The notes under the pieces: generated by a model
Told to the model about the DNA's origin: nothing
What the model saw: only the letters and a program-made list of their open reading frames with translations
Databases searched by the model: none
Assembly (NCBI RefSeq): GCF_011308835.1
Contig: NZ_JAAOHY010000001.1
Span: 496,001-560,000, forward strand
Direction of reading: 5' to 3'
Source: Paracoccus xiamenensis
GTDB lineage: Bacteria; Pseudomonadota; Alphaproteobacteria; Rhodobacterales; Rhodobacteraceae
Length of the DNA stretch: 64,000 bases
Made by a program: the position numbers and the translations under genes
Shown here: positions 17,660 to 26,081 of the stretch, piece by piece
Numbering within the stretch: position 1 is the stretch's first letter
Layout of the letters: each line of letters starts with the position of its first letter

Positions 17660-19759
17660 ATGGATATGCCCCCCCCCGAGGCGCGCGCCAGACGCCTGCC
17701 GCATTACACCGGCCCTTACGAGCGCTGGATATTTTCCGCTGCACTTGGCCGCCCCTTCGCATTCCCCGCCATTTCCGACGGGCCGGACCGCTATTATGGG
17801 GCCCTGACCGAGGGCGCGTTGGTGCCTGCGCGCATGGGCGCGGCACCTCCGAACGCCCTGCGGCTGCCGCCACTGTGGAATCCGCAGGACGAGGCGTTGG
17901 CGGCTGTGCCTTTCGCGGTTCATCGCAATGGCGCAACGCTGCCCGAAGTCGACGGCGAAGGCCCCGCGCCGGGGATTGAGCTGACCCTGTCGGGGCCTTC
18001 CGCAACGACCGAGGGAATGCGGCCGCGTTATCGGGTCAGCTATCCCGTTGCGGATCAAAGCTGGGTTGCCGATTACGATCTGCATCACCCGCCGGAGGGC
18101 TGGGTTGCGCCCGCGACGCCGCCAAAGGTGATCGTCGGCATCATCGACGACGGCATTCCCTTTGCCCATCGCGCCTTCCTTGATGGCGCCGGGCGCAGCC
18201 GCATCAGCCATTGCTGGCTGCAATCGGCCGCCGCGCCGAACCGAAGGGCCGCCGTTCCCTTCGGTCGTGAATTCACCAATGCCGAGATCGACAGTCTCAG
18301 GGCGCAGTATCCTGATGAAACGCAGCTTTATCGCGAAGCGGGCGGTATCGACGCAGGCCTGCCGGATCTGGGGCTGCACCTGCGCGGCCGGGCCAGCCAT
18401 GGCGCGCATATCGCGGGGATTTGCGCAGGCAACGATCCGCGCGTTTCCGGGCCGGTCAGCGGCGACGATATCCAGATCATCGCCGTACAGCTGCCCAATA
18501 CCGTTGCCTGGGACACCTCGGGCTTCGGCAAGGAAACGTATATGCTCAGCGCGCTGCATTACATTCTGAACCGCGCCCGGCAGATTGCGGCGCAGTATCC
18601 CGACGGCCCGGCAGAGCTGCCGCTGATCGTCAATTTCAGCTATGGGTGGAGCGCGAACCGCCATGATGGCGGTGCCACGATGGAACGCGCCTTTCAGCAA
18701 TTGCTGACCCGGCGCAAGGCCATTCAGCCCGCGACGGCGCTGAACATGCCGATGGGCAACAATTTCGAAAAGCGTATGCATGCCCAGATCACCCGCGCCG
18801 ATCTGGACAATGACCGGCAGAGCCTTGGCTGGTGGCTGTCCCCCGACGACATGACCTCAAGCTATCTGGAGATCTGGTTTCCAAAGGGGTTTGATCCGCG
18901 CGGAAGCCGCATTACCGTTCAGCCGCCATTGGGATGTGCGTTGGACGAGGCCGCCACGATCACGCTGCGCCGGGATGCTGGCGAAAGCGGCGGCGGCGAT
19001 CCTCGCCGCTTTGCCGATGTCAGAATGGGCGGCGACGTCATCGGGCAGCTGTCGGCGGACAAGCATTTCAACGAGAGATGGCGGGTTCTGCTGGCGCTGA
19101 TCCCGACGGGATACGCGCAAGGCGCGATGCGGCGCGCGCCGGCGGGCGAATGGCGGCTTGGGCTGAAGCTGCCCGGTCTGCGCCAGGCCGAGGCGGTTCA
19201 TGTCTGGCTGCAACGCGATGACGATCCCGGCGTGCTGCGCAGCGGCGGGCGGCAAAGCCATCTTGTCGCGCTTGAACCCGATGCCAATGGCGGCGCTGAG
19301 CAAACAGAGGACGGGCAGGGCGGTCGCGGTCGGCTGGGCATGGTGCGGGGCTTTGGGACATTCAACGGCATATCCTCATCCGCCGCAGTTACCCGCGTTG
19401 CCGGCTATGACCTGAGCACCCGGCTGCCCAGCCGATACAGCGGGGCGGGGGGGCTTCGGCAAGTGGCTGATCGCTTGCAGCCTTGGGGCGTTGGGCCAGC
19501 CTTTGCCGCGCCCGCCGATCAGGGGCAGTTCCGGCCGGGCCTGCCATCCATCGGTATCCTCAGCGGGTCAGGCGTGCGGTTGCAGGGCACCAGTGCCGCG
19601 GCGGCCTGCGCGACCCGTTGGATGGCCGATAATGTCGCAAAAGGGCGGGCGCTGACCGAGGGCCTCGACCCGCTGCAAATGCCATCTGACCCCGAGGAGA
19701 TGGACAGCCGCACCGCGAAGCGTGCGGCGCGGCTGGGTGCGGGTTGGGTTCGCTGGTAA
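17660..19759 (+). CDS. Cytoplasmic subtilisin-family (S8) serine peptidase with large insertion
   Basis: A 699-residue protein with an S8 catalytic triad: D163 (VGIIDDGI), H247 (SHGAHIAG), S645 (LQGTSAAAA), and a probable oxyanion Asn at N367 (PMGNNFE). About 275 residues separate the oxyanion Asn from the Ser, against roughly 65 in subtilisin. The extra part (~370-570) includes beta-rich sequence. There is no signal peptide, and the first 150 residues are an uncharacterised N-terminal region. The start at 17660 is chosen for a GAGGG site 10 bp after the PAP2 gene; the open frame begins earlier. It is last in the operon with the SARP-like regulator and GGF/PAP2 protein, which could be its substrates or partners. 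Confidence 0.82.
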   Translation: MDMPPPEARARRLPHYTGPYERWIFSAALGRPFAFPAISDGPDRYYGALTEGALVPARMGAAPPNALRLPPLWNPQDEALAAVPFAVHRNGATLPEVDGEGPAPGIELTLSGPSATTEGMRPRYRVSYPVADQSWVADYDLHHPPEGWVAPATPPKVIVGIIDDGIPFAHRAFLDGAGRSRISHCWLQSAAAPNRRAAVPFGREFTNAEIDSLRAQYPDETQLYREAGGIDAGLPDLGLHLRGRASHGAHIAGICAGNDPRVSGPVSGDDIQIIAVQLPNTVAWDTSGFGKETYMLSALHYILNRARQIAAQYPDGPAELPLIVNFSYGWSANRHDGGATMERAFQQLLTRRKAIQPATALNMPMGNNFEKRMHAQITRADLDNDRQSLGWWLSPDDMTSSYLEIWFPKGFDPRGSRITVQPPLGCALDEAATITLRRDAGESGGGDPRRFADVRMGGDVIGQLSADKHFNERWRVLLALIPTGYAQGAMRRAPAGEWRLGLKLPGLRQAEAVHVWLQRDDDPGVLRSGGRQSHLVALEPDANGGAEQTEDGQGGRGRLGMVRGFGTFNGISSSAAVTRVAGYDLSTRLPSRYSGAGGLRQVADRLQPWGVGPAFAAPADQGQFRPGLPSIGILSGSGVRLQGTSAAAACATRWMADNVAKGRALTEGLDPLQMPSDPEEMDSRTAKRAARLGAGWVRW

Positions 19760-19761
19760 CC

Positions 19762-19787
19762 CGGCGCGACCGTTGTGGGTTGCGCCG
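19762..19787. terminator. Bidirectional hairpin between convergent subtilase and hmuV genes
   Basis: A 10-bp stem (CGGCGCGACC / GGTTGCGCCG, one G-T pair) with a 6-base loop fills almost the whole 28-bp gap between two convergent genes. Confidence 0.6.
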
Positions 19788-20576
19788 TCAGGCTCGGGCA
19801 AGCTGGGGCAGCAGCCAGATGCCCTCGGCCGGGGTCTGGCTGACGGTCAGCTGGCAGCCATAGGCCCGAGACAGCAGCGCGTCGGTCATGACCTCGGCGG
19901 GGGTTCCTTCGCCCAGCACCCGGCCGCCCTGCATCAGCAGCACGCGATGGGCGAACATCGCGGTCAGGTTCAGGTCATGCATGACCGCGATCACCCCGCC
20001 GCCCCGACGCGCGTAATCCGCCGCCAGCCGCATGACCGTCAGCTGATGCGCGATGTCGAGGCTGCTGACCGGTTCGTCCAACAGCAGCCAGCGCGGGCCA
20101 TCCGCCGCCCGCGGCCGCCAGACCTGCGCCAGCGCGCGAGCCAGCTGGACGCGCTGCTGCTCACCCCCCGACATTTCCTGATACAGCCGCCCGGCATGGC
20201 CGGGCAGATCGACCGCCGCCAGCGCGTCGCGGATCAGCCCGTCGCGCGCGGCTTCGGGGCCGGGATGCGCGGTCAGACCGATGCGGACGATTTCGGTCGC
20301 GGTGAAGGGAAAGCTCAGCACCGTCTGCTGCGCCAGCACCGCGCGGCGGGTGGCCAGTTCCGGCGGTGGCAGCGTGGCGATATCGGCCCCGTTCAGGGTG
20401 ACGCGCCCGGCGGCGGGCGACAGCTCGCCCGTCAGCGCCCGCAGAAGCGTCGTCTTGCCCGAGCCGTTGGGGCCGATGATGGCGGTGAATTGTCCCGGCT
20501 GCGCGGCCATCTGGACCGCGTGCAGCACCTCGACCCGGCCCAGGCGGACGGTCACTTGATCGGCAATCAGGCTCAT
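19788..20576 (-). CDS. hmuV: Haem ABC importer ATPase HmuV
   Basis: A 262-residue ABC ATPase with Walker A GPNGSGKTT (35-43), signature MSGGEQQRVQLA and Walker B LLLDEPVSSLD. The start ATG 20576 overlaps the hmuU stop in an ATGA; an upstream frame start at 20612 is ignored. Its place after hmuS-hmuT-hmuU, and the divergent TonB receptor, identify it as the haem importer ATPase. It would drive haem transfer from periplasm to cytoplasm. Confidence 0.93.
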   Translation of the reverse strand: MSLIADQVTVRLGRVEVLHAVQMAAQPGQFTAIIGPNGSGKTTLLRALTGELSPAAGRVTLNGADIATLPPPELATRRAVLAQQTVLSFPFTATEIVRIGLTAHPGPEAARDGLIRDALAAVDLPGHAGRLYQEMSGGEQQRVQLARALAQVWRPRAADGPRWLLLDEPVSSLDIAHQLTVMRLAADYARRGGGVIAVMHDLNLTAMFAHRVLLMQGGRVLGEGTPAEVMTDALLSRAYGCQLTVSQTPAEGIWLLPQLARA

Positions 20577-21646
20577 CTGTCGACCACGCTGCGATTGGAC
20601 AGCAGCACCCACATGAAGAAGGGGCCGCCGATGACCGCGGTGATGATGCCGATGGGCAGTTCGGCCGGGGCGACGATGCTGCGGCTGATCATGTCGGCGA
20701 TCAGCAGCATCGAGGCGCTCAGCAGCGCGGAATTCACCAGCAGCCAGCGATGATCCGGTCCCGCCACCATGCGCAGCAGATGCGGAACGATGATGCCGAC
20801 AAAGCCGATGCCGCCGGAAATCGCCACCGCTGCACCGGTGGCGGCGGCGGTGACCAGAACCGCGCCGGTCTTGACCCGCTGGACGCGGATGCCGACATGG
20901 GCGGCGGCGGCCTCGCCCAATGCCAACCCGTTCAGACCATGGGCAAGGCCGGGTGCCGCGATCAGGGCCAGCAGCATGACCGGCCCGGCGGCTGCCAGCT
21001 TGGTCCAGCTGGACCCGGCCAGCGAGCCCATGCCCCAGAAGGTCAGATCGCGCAGCTGGGTGTCATCCGCGGCATAGATGATCAGCCCCGACAGGGCCGA
21101 AATCATCGCCGCCATGGCAATCCCTGCCAGCAGCATGGTCACGACCGAGGTACGCCCCCGCCGTGTGGCGATGCCATACAGCACCAGCATCGCGATCCAA
21201 CTGCCCGAAAATGCCGCCAGCGGCACCAGATACCAGCCGACGACCGCCAGCATCGCGACCGGCAGCCAGCCGCCCAGCACGATGGCCGAAATCGCACCCA
21301 GCGAGGCACCCGCGCTGACGCCCAACAGCCCCGGATCGGCCAGCGGGTTGCGAAACAGCCCCTGCATGATCGCGCCCGAAACCGCCAGCGCCGCACCGAC
21401 CAGAATACCGGTCAGCAGGCGGGGTAGGCGGATGTCGAACATGACCACCCGGTCGGTCGCGGCGATCTCCTGTCCCGAAAACCAGTTCATCAGCACCGCC
21501 GGCGCCGATACGCCCGAGGCTCCGCTGCCCAGTGAGATCAGCGACATAACGGCCAGCAGCAGGATCAGCCAAAGCGCCAGACCGCGCCCCAGATGGCGGC
21601 GGTCCCCCGCCAGCCTTTCGCCGGGCCGGTACTCCAGCGCCACCAT
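20573..21646 (-). CDS. hmuU: Haem ABC importer permease HmuU
   Basis: A 357-residue FecCD-family permease with about ten membrane segments. Motifs include GLFRNPLADPGLLGVSAGASLG (~112-133), GGIGFVGIIVPHLLRM and a C-terminal LPIGIITAVIGGPFFMWVLL. The start ATG overlaps the hmuT stop by one base (TGATG). It acts with HmuT and HmuV to import haem. The FecCD fold is shared with siderophore and B12 importers; the adjacent hmuS makes haem the clear substrate. Confidence 0.93.
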   Translation of the reverse strand: MVALEYRPGERLAGDRRHLGRGLALWLILLLAVMSLISLGSGASGVSAPAVLMNWFSGQEIAATDRVVMFDIRLPRLLTGILVGAALAVSGAIMQGLFRNPLADPGLLGVSAGASLGAISAIVLGGWLPVAMLAVVGWYLVPLAAFSGSWIAMLVLYGIATRRGRTSVVTMLLAGIAMAAMISALSGLIIYAADDTQLRDLTFWGMGSLAGSSWTKLAAAGPVMLLALIAAPGLAHGLNGLALGEAAAAHVGIRVQRVKTGAVLVTAAATGAAVAISGGIGFVGIIVPHLLRMVAGPDHRWLLVNSALLSASMLLIADMISRSIVAPAELPIGIITAVIGGPFFMWVLLSNRSVVDR

Positions 21647-22548
21647 CAGCCGTCCCCGTAAATGGCGTCATGCAGTTCCAGCGCCGCTTTGCCGGTGCGC
21701 GGCCCGAACCCCAGCAGATACAACCCGTCCATGCGGATTACCGCGCCGTTCCGGGCGGCGGGTGCCGTCGCCAGCGCAGGCAGGGACAGCAGTTCCTCAT
21801 TCGCGACATTCAGGCTTTCGCTGCCGCCGCCGCGTTCCATGGTCAGGATCACGTCGGGCGCTGCCGCGGTGATCGCCTCGTCCGTCAGAGGCTTGTAGCC
21901 GTTGATGCCCTGAATGGCGTTTTCGGCCCCGGCCATGCGGATGATCGCGTCGGCCTCGGTTCCCTCGCCCCCGGCCATGACCCGGCCGCCCTGCAGGGTC
22001 AACACGAACAGGACGCGCTTGCGCGCGGCCTCTTCAGGTTCATCCGCCAGCCGCTCCAGATCGGCCTGAAGGGCAGCAACCGGGGCTTCTGCTGTCTCGG
22101 GCACGCCAAGCGTGTCGGCCACGGCCTGAATCTTGGCAATCAGCGCTTCGCCATCGGTGCCGCTGCCGATGGTTTCAAAGGGGATGCCGGCATCGCGCAG
22201 CAGGGCTATGACCTCGGGCGGGCCGGCGCCTTCCTGCGCCAGGATCAGGTCTGGCCCGACCGACAGCACGCCCTCGGGCGAGAGCGCCCGCATATAGCCC
22301 ACATCCGGCAGCTCCATCGCCTCGGCCGGATAGCTGGAGGTGGTGTCGCGCGCGATCAGCCGTTCCTGCTGGCCAAGCGCATAGACGATTTCGGTGACCG
22401 AGCCGCCAATGGCGACGATGCGCCGGGCGTCGGGATGCGGATCCGGGCGGGCGGGACCGGCGACAAGCAGCGCGGTCAGCGCGGCAACCGCCGGCAGCAG
22501 AAACGCCGGGCGCAGATCGAGGGGAAGGCGCTTGCTGGCAGTTTGCAT
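21646..22548 (-). CDS. hmuT: Haem-binding periplasmic protein HmuT
   Basis: A 300-residue periplasmic binding protein. The N-terminus has a long signal peptide (LLPAVAALTALLVAGPARP). The mature part has RRIVAIGGSVTEIVYALG and LIARDTTSSYPAEAMELPDVGYMR, typical of HmuT/ShuT proteins; a conserved tyrosine of the SYP segment is the usual haem ligand in this family. ATG 22548 overlaps the hmuS stop (TGATG), which sets the start; the frame is open further upstream only by chance. Confidence 0.93.
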   Translation of the reverse strand: MQTASKRLPLDLRPAFLLPAVAALTALLVAGPARPDPHPDARRIVAIGGSVTEIVYALGQQERLIARDTTSSYPAEAMELPDVGYMRALSPEGVLSVGPDLILAQEGAGPPEVIALLRDAGIPFETIGSGTDGEALIAKIQAVADTLGVPETAEAPVAALQADLERLADEPEEAARKRVLFVLTLQGGRVMAGGEGTEADAIIRMAGAENAIQGINGYKPLTDEAITAAAPDVILTMERGGGSESLNVANEELLSLPALATAPAARNGAVIRMDGLYLLGFGPRTGKAALELHDAIYGDG

Positions 22549-23582
22549 CACACGCCCTCCAGCAGGGAAAGATCGTCCAGCAGCGCGGCCCAGCTTTCGG
22601 CATTGCCGCCCTTGTCCGGGCGCATACCGAAGCATTGGAAGATCAGATTGCCCTCGGCGTCGAACGCCTCGACCGACAGGGCCGGGCCGCGCTTGGTCGG
22701 CTTGTCGACCCGCCACACCTCGGCGATGTGATCGGCACGCAGATGCAGGTTGAAGCGCGGGTCCAGCACGTTTTGCCATGGCCCCATCGGCTTCAGGCTG
22801 TGGATGGTGCCGGAATGGATCTCGATGCAGCCCATATTGCCGACAAACAGCATGACCTTGTGGCCCTCGGCCAGAATACGCTCCAGCATGACCTGCACGG
22901 CCGAGACCGCCAGCGGACGGGCCAGCGGCGCGCCGGCCAGGCGGTAAGCGCCCAGCCGGTTCATCTTCAGACGCCGCACCAGCGCGTTGAACTGGTGGGT
23001 GTCGGTCATCCTGACCCATTCCTCGCGCAGGGTCTCGGCCCGGTCCTCGGCGAGTTTCGCGCCTTCCGGTTCGGCGCGCGGCTGGAAGGCCGAAAGCCCC
23101 TGCTGATCGGGCAGCGCCAGATCGCTGCGCAGCGCCTGCCACGCCGCCAGGTCCGACGTTTCGCGCAGAAACACCTTGTGGACGGCGTCACCCGCCGCAT
23201 CGAACACCTGGATCGACCGGCGCAGCCCGTCCTTGACCTCGGTTTCCAAAGCATAGGCATGGGCCCAATGGCGCGGGAACATGCGCATGTCGATATCCGC
23301 GCCCAGCGTCATCGCCGCATGTTCGCCATCGTGGAAATCGGTATAGGTGCCGACCTTCTCGATCACGCAGGACCGGTTGCGGGTCAGCGCCATCACCTCG
23401 CCCAGCGTTGCGACCGCCGGGATCAGCCGCCCGAGCGTCGGGTCGATACGTACGGCGCCATACCCCAGATCGGCCTCGACCAAGGCCGCCTCGGGCAGGC
23501 CAAGCTGTGCTGCAAGATCATAGGGCCGGATCGTCGCGTCACGTTTCAACGCGCGCAGTCTGGCCGGGGTCAGGTCATTCAT
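22548..23582 (-). CDS. hmuS: Haem utilisation/degradation protein HmuS (HemS family)
   Basis: A 344-residue cytoplasmic protein with the internally duplicated HemS/ChuS fold: halves at ~25-170 and ~195-340, each with a V.LF/N..G-type strand (VMALTRNRSCVIEKVGTY and VMLFVGNMGCIEIHSGTI). HemS proteins bind incoming haem and can break it down to release iron. It is the first gene of hmuSTUV, transcribed away from the receptor gene across 141 bp that contain a candidate iron-responsive site. Confidence 0.93.
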   Translation of the reverse strand: MNDLTPARLRALKRDATIRPYDLAAQLGLPEAALVEADLGYGAVRIDPTLGRLIPAVATLGEVMALTRNRSCVIEKVGTYTDFHDGEHAAMTLGADIDMRMFPRHWAHAYALETEVKDGLRRSIQVFDAAGDAVHKVFLRETSDLAAWQALRSDLALPDQQGLSAFQPRAEPEGAKLAEDRAETLREEWVRMTDTHQFNALVRRLKMNRLGAYRLAGAPLARPLAVSAVQVMLERILAEGHKVMLFVGNMGCIEIHSGTIHSLKPMGPWQNVLDPRFNLHLRADHIAEVWRVDKPTKRGPALSVEAFDAEGNLIFQCFGMRPDKGGNAESWAALLDDLSLLEGV

Positions 23583-23632
23583 AGGGTGCCTCAGTCACTG
23601 TTGGAATCGCCGGGTGGAGATCCGCATTATTC

Positions 23633-23661
23633 TTGACGTTTTCTATCAGGATTCGTAAAGG
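23633..23661 (+). promoter_or_regulatory. Promoter of hmuR with candidate RirA-type iron box
   Basis: TTGACG (23633-23638) and TAAAGG (23656-23661) are separated by exactly 17 bp. The -35 overlaps a TGA-N9-TCA site (23634-23648), the consensus reported for the RirA iron box in alphaproteobacteria. Binding there would block the promoter when iron is plentiful. Confidence 0.5.
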
Positions 23662-23723
23662 GTGCAAGATGCCAGCACCTGCGCCGGCGCCCCTAATCAA
23701 CCGCGCCAACGCAGGAACCATCA

Positions 23724-25754
23724 ATGCTCAGGAAGTCCGCCACCTACCCAATCCTTCTGGGAACCACAATTCTCGCCAGTGCGGCCGCAGCGCAGGACGC
23801 GGCCGACACTTATGTGCTGGACCCGATTTTCCTGAGCGCGGGGGTGGAAAAGGTTGCCTCGTCGGTGCCGCAATCGGTCAGCGTCGTGGACGCGGAAGGC
23901 TTGGAGGAACTGGCCCCCGGCAGCATCGGCGACGTGCTGGCAACCGTGCCCGGTGTGGCCGGCGTCGGTTCGTCCAGCTTCTTCGGGCAGGGCTTCAATA
24001 TCCGTGGTTTCGGATCGTCGGGCAGTGCCGCCTCGGAAGCCGGCATCATCCAGATGATTGATGGTGAAGAAAAATATTACGAAAGCTATCGTCAGGGATC
24101 GCTGTTCGTCGAGCCGGATTTCCTGAAGCGGGTCGAGGTGCTGCGCGGGCCGGGGGCCTCGACGCTGTATGGATCGGGGGCGCTGGGGGGCATCATCTCG
24201 ATGGAGACGATCGACGCCGCAGACCTGATCCCGGAAGGCGAAACCAGCGGCGGGAGGGTCAAGCTGGGCTATGCCTCGAACCCGGATACGGCACTGGGCA
24301 GCATCGCATGGGGCTGGCGTCCGGTTGAGGATCTGGAACTGCTGGCTGCCTTCGCTTATCGCAGCCTCGGCGAAAGCGAGGATAGCGACGGCGATACCAT
24401 CGTACGGTCGAATTCCGACACGCCGAACCTGTTGCTGAAGGCGCGCAAGACCTTCGGCGAACATTATGTCGAGCTGTCCTATCAGCACCTGGAGGCCAAG
24501 GGCGAAGACCAGGACTTCAACCAGTTGGAAGGCGCGCAGATCGGTGCCTTCGGGCCGTTCTTCCCGGGCTGGGGCGTCGGCGACATCACCACCCGCGATC
24601 AGGTCGCGCGGTTGGAATGGGGTTGGAACCCGGCCGATAACCGCTACATCGATGCCAAGGTGACGCTGTCCTACACGAACACCATCAAGGATGTGAAACA
24701 GGGCGACAATGCCGACGAACCGATCATGGGCAGCCTGCTGGGTCGGCGCGAATATGCGCTGTGGCGGTTGCGGGGGCAGAACACCGCCGATCTGTCAGGC
24801 GCGGGATACAGCCATTTCCTGACTGTCGGGGCAGAGACCTTCAGGCAGGACCGGACCAGCACCACGACCTCTTCGTCACACCCCGAAGGCTATACCCGCT
24901 CGGCTGCGGTCTTTGCCTGGTCGGAACTGGAATGGAACCGGCTGACCGTCAACAGCGGTCTGCGCTATCAGAAGCAGCGGACCGAACCCAAGGACAGCGT
25001 GACCGTCAGTGACGAACGGGTCGACGCGGAATCGGTCGAACCACAGGTCGGGGTGATGTATCGGCTGAACGACGACTGGTCGGTCTTCGGCTCGATCGCC
25101 TTCGTCAAGCGGATGCCGACCGTGGACGAACTGTATGACGGATTCGGTGGCGGCGCGGCTTCGCCCGATTTGAAGGACGAGAAGGGCAAGAATATCGAGG
25201 TCGGCCTGAGCTATCGCAGCGATGATATCTTCATGGCCGGCGACGAGGCAGCGATGAAGCTGACCCTGTTCCGCAACCATATCGACGACATGATCATGCG
25301 CACCAACATGCCCGCGCCAGAGCCGTCCTATGTCAATATCGACCGCGCCTATCTGCGCGGCGGCGAGCTGGAGGCCAGCTATCTGACCGGCGGTTGGCAA
25401 TTCGGCGCGGCGGTCTCGGTTGTCGACGGCGAGGATCAGGACGGCGAGGTGCTGGATACGCTGCCCAATGACCGCGTCGTGCTTTCGGCCAGCTGGCAGG
25501 CCAGCGACAGCTGGAAACTGGGCGCGCGCAGCATTCTGGCCAAGGGTCGTGAAAAGCCCGATGACAGCCACCGTGGCGGCTACGGCGTGCATGATATCTA
25601 TGCGATCTGGACGCCGCAGCAGGGCGCGTTGCAGGGCGTTTCGGTCAATATGGGCGTCGATAACGTCGCCAATCGCGACTATACGCCCGCCACCTATCTG
25701 ACCGGTCCGGCGCCGGGGCGGAATTTCAAGATCTCGCTGTCCCGGCGTTTCTAG
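23724..25754 (+). CDS. hmuR: TonB-dependent outer-membrane haem receptor
   Basis: A 676-residue TonB-dependent receptor. A signal peptide ends at SAAAAQ. The plug (residues ~40-165) has SVSVVDAEGLEELAPGSIGDVL and VEVLRGPGASTLYGSGALGG; the rest is a 22-strand-type barrel ending in the usual aromatic residue (RRF). It is divergent from hmuSTUV and so is assigned to haem. The FRAP and NPNL boxes of classical haem receptors are only loosely matched (KRMPTVDELY and SPDLKDE), with no histidine between them. It could therefore take a haem-protein or another iron chelate. Confidence 0.85.
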   Translation: MLRKSATYPILLGTTILASAAAAQDAADTYVLDPIFLSAGVEKVASSVPQSVSVVDAEGLEELAPGSIGDVLATVPGVAGVGSSSFFGQGFNIRGFGSSGSAASEAGIIQMIDGEEKYYESYRQGSLFVEPDFLKRVEVLRGPGASTLYGSGALGGIISMETIDAADLIPEGETSGGRVKLGYASNPDTALGSIAWGWRPVEDLELLAAFAYRSLGESEDSDGDTIVRSNSDTPNLLLKARKTFGEHYVELSYQHLEAKGEDQDFNQLEGAQIGAFGPFFPGWGVGDITTRDQVARLEWGWNPADNRYIDAKVTLSYTNTIKDVKQGDNADEPIMGSLLGRREYALWRLRGQNTADLSGAGYSHFLTVGAETFRQDRTSTTTSSSHPEGYTRSAAVFAWSELEWNRLTVNSGLRYQKQRTEPKDSVTVSDERVDAESVEPQVGVMYRLNDDWSVFGSIAFVKRMPTVDELYDGFGGGAASPDLKDEKGKNIEVGLSYRSDDIFMAGDEAAMKLTLFRNHIDDMIMRTNMPAPEPSYVNIDRAYLRGGELEASYLTGGWQFGAAVSVVDGEDQDGEVLDTLPNDRVVLSASWQASDSWKLGARSILAKGREKPDDSHRGGYGVHDIYAIWTPQQGALQGVSVNMGVDNVANRDYTPATYLTGPAPGRNFKISLSRRF

Positions 25755-25772
25755 GGCGGTGAGGCATCGCCC
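25754..25772 (+). terminator. Hairpin directly after hmuR
   Basis: An 8-bp stem GGGCGGTG / CATCGCCC (one G-T pair) with a 3-base loop starts on the last base of the hmuR stop codon. There is no T tract. Confidence 0.45.
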
Positions 25773-26081
25773 CGAATCCTGAAAACGGCTGCATGAGACC
25801 GCCGGATGCCCCTGCCGAACGCGGGGGCATCTGCATATGGCCGGCAGGAAACTTCGCCATGGTCGGGCGAGTATCTGAAATAGTTGGCTCGCCCCCGCAC
25901 GTTCAGCTTTGGGGAAGGGGGGGCGAGGTCTGAAGCCGGGTCGGCTTGTGACGGGGATGATACGGCGTTCTCCGCCAACGCTGTTTGCTGCCATTGGCGC
26001 GCGCCCGGCTTGCGGCGCAAACATCCCGGCAGGTCAGGGATGATGAGCCGCCGTTAGAAAGCGGCCCACCATTTTCTGCCA
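25773..26081. other. Intergenic stretch with an inverted repeat
   Basis: No convincing gene lies between hmuR and the convergent MBL-fold gene. A 7-bp inverted repeat GGGCGAG-N16-CTCGCCC sits at 25865-25894. A long antisense frame that runs through here from hmuR is a codon-bias shadow. Confidence 0.4.
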
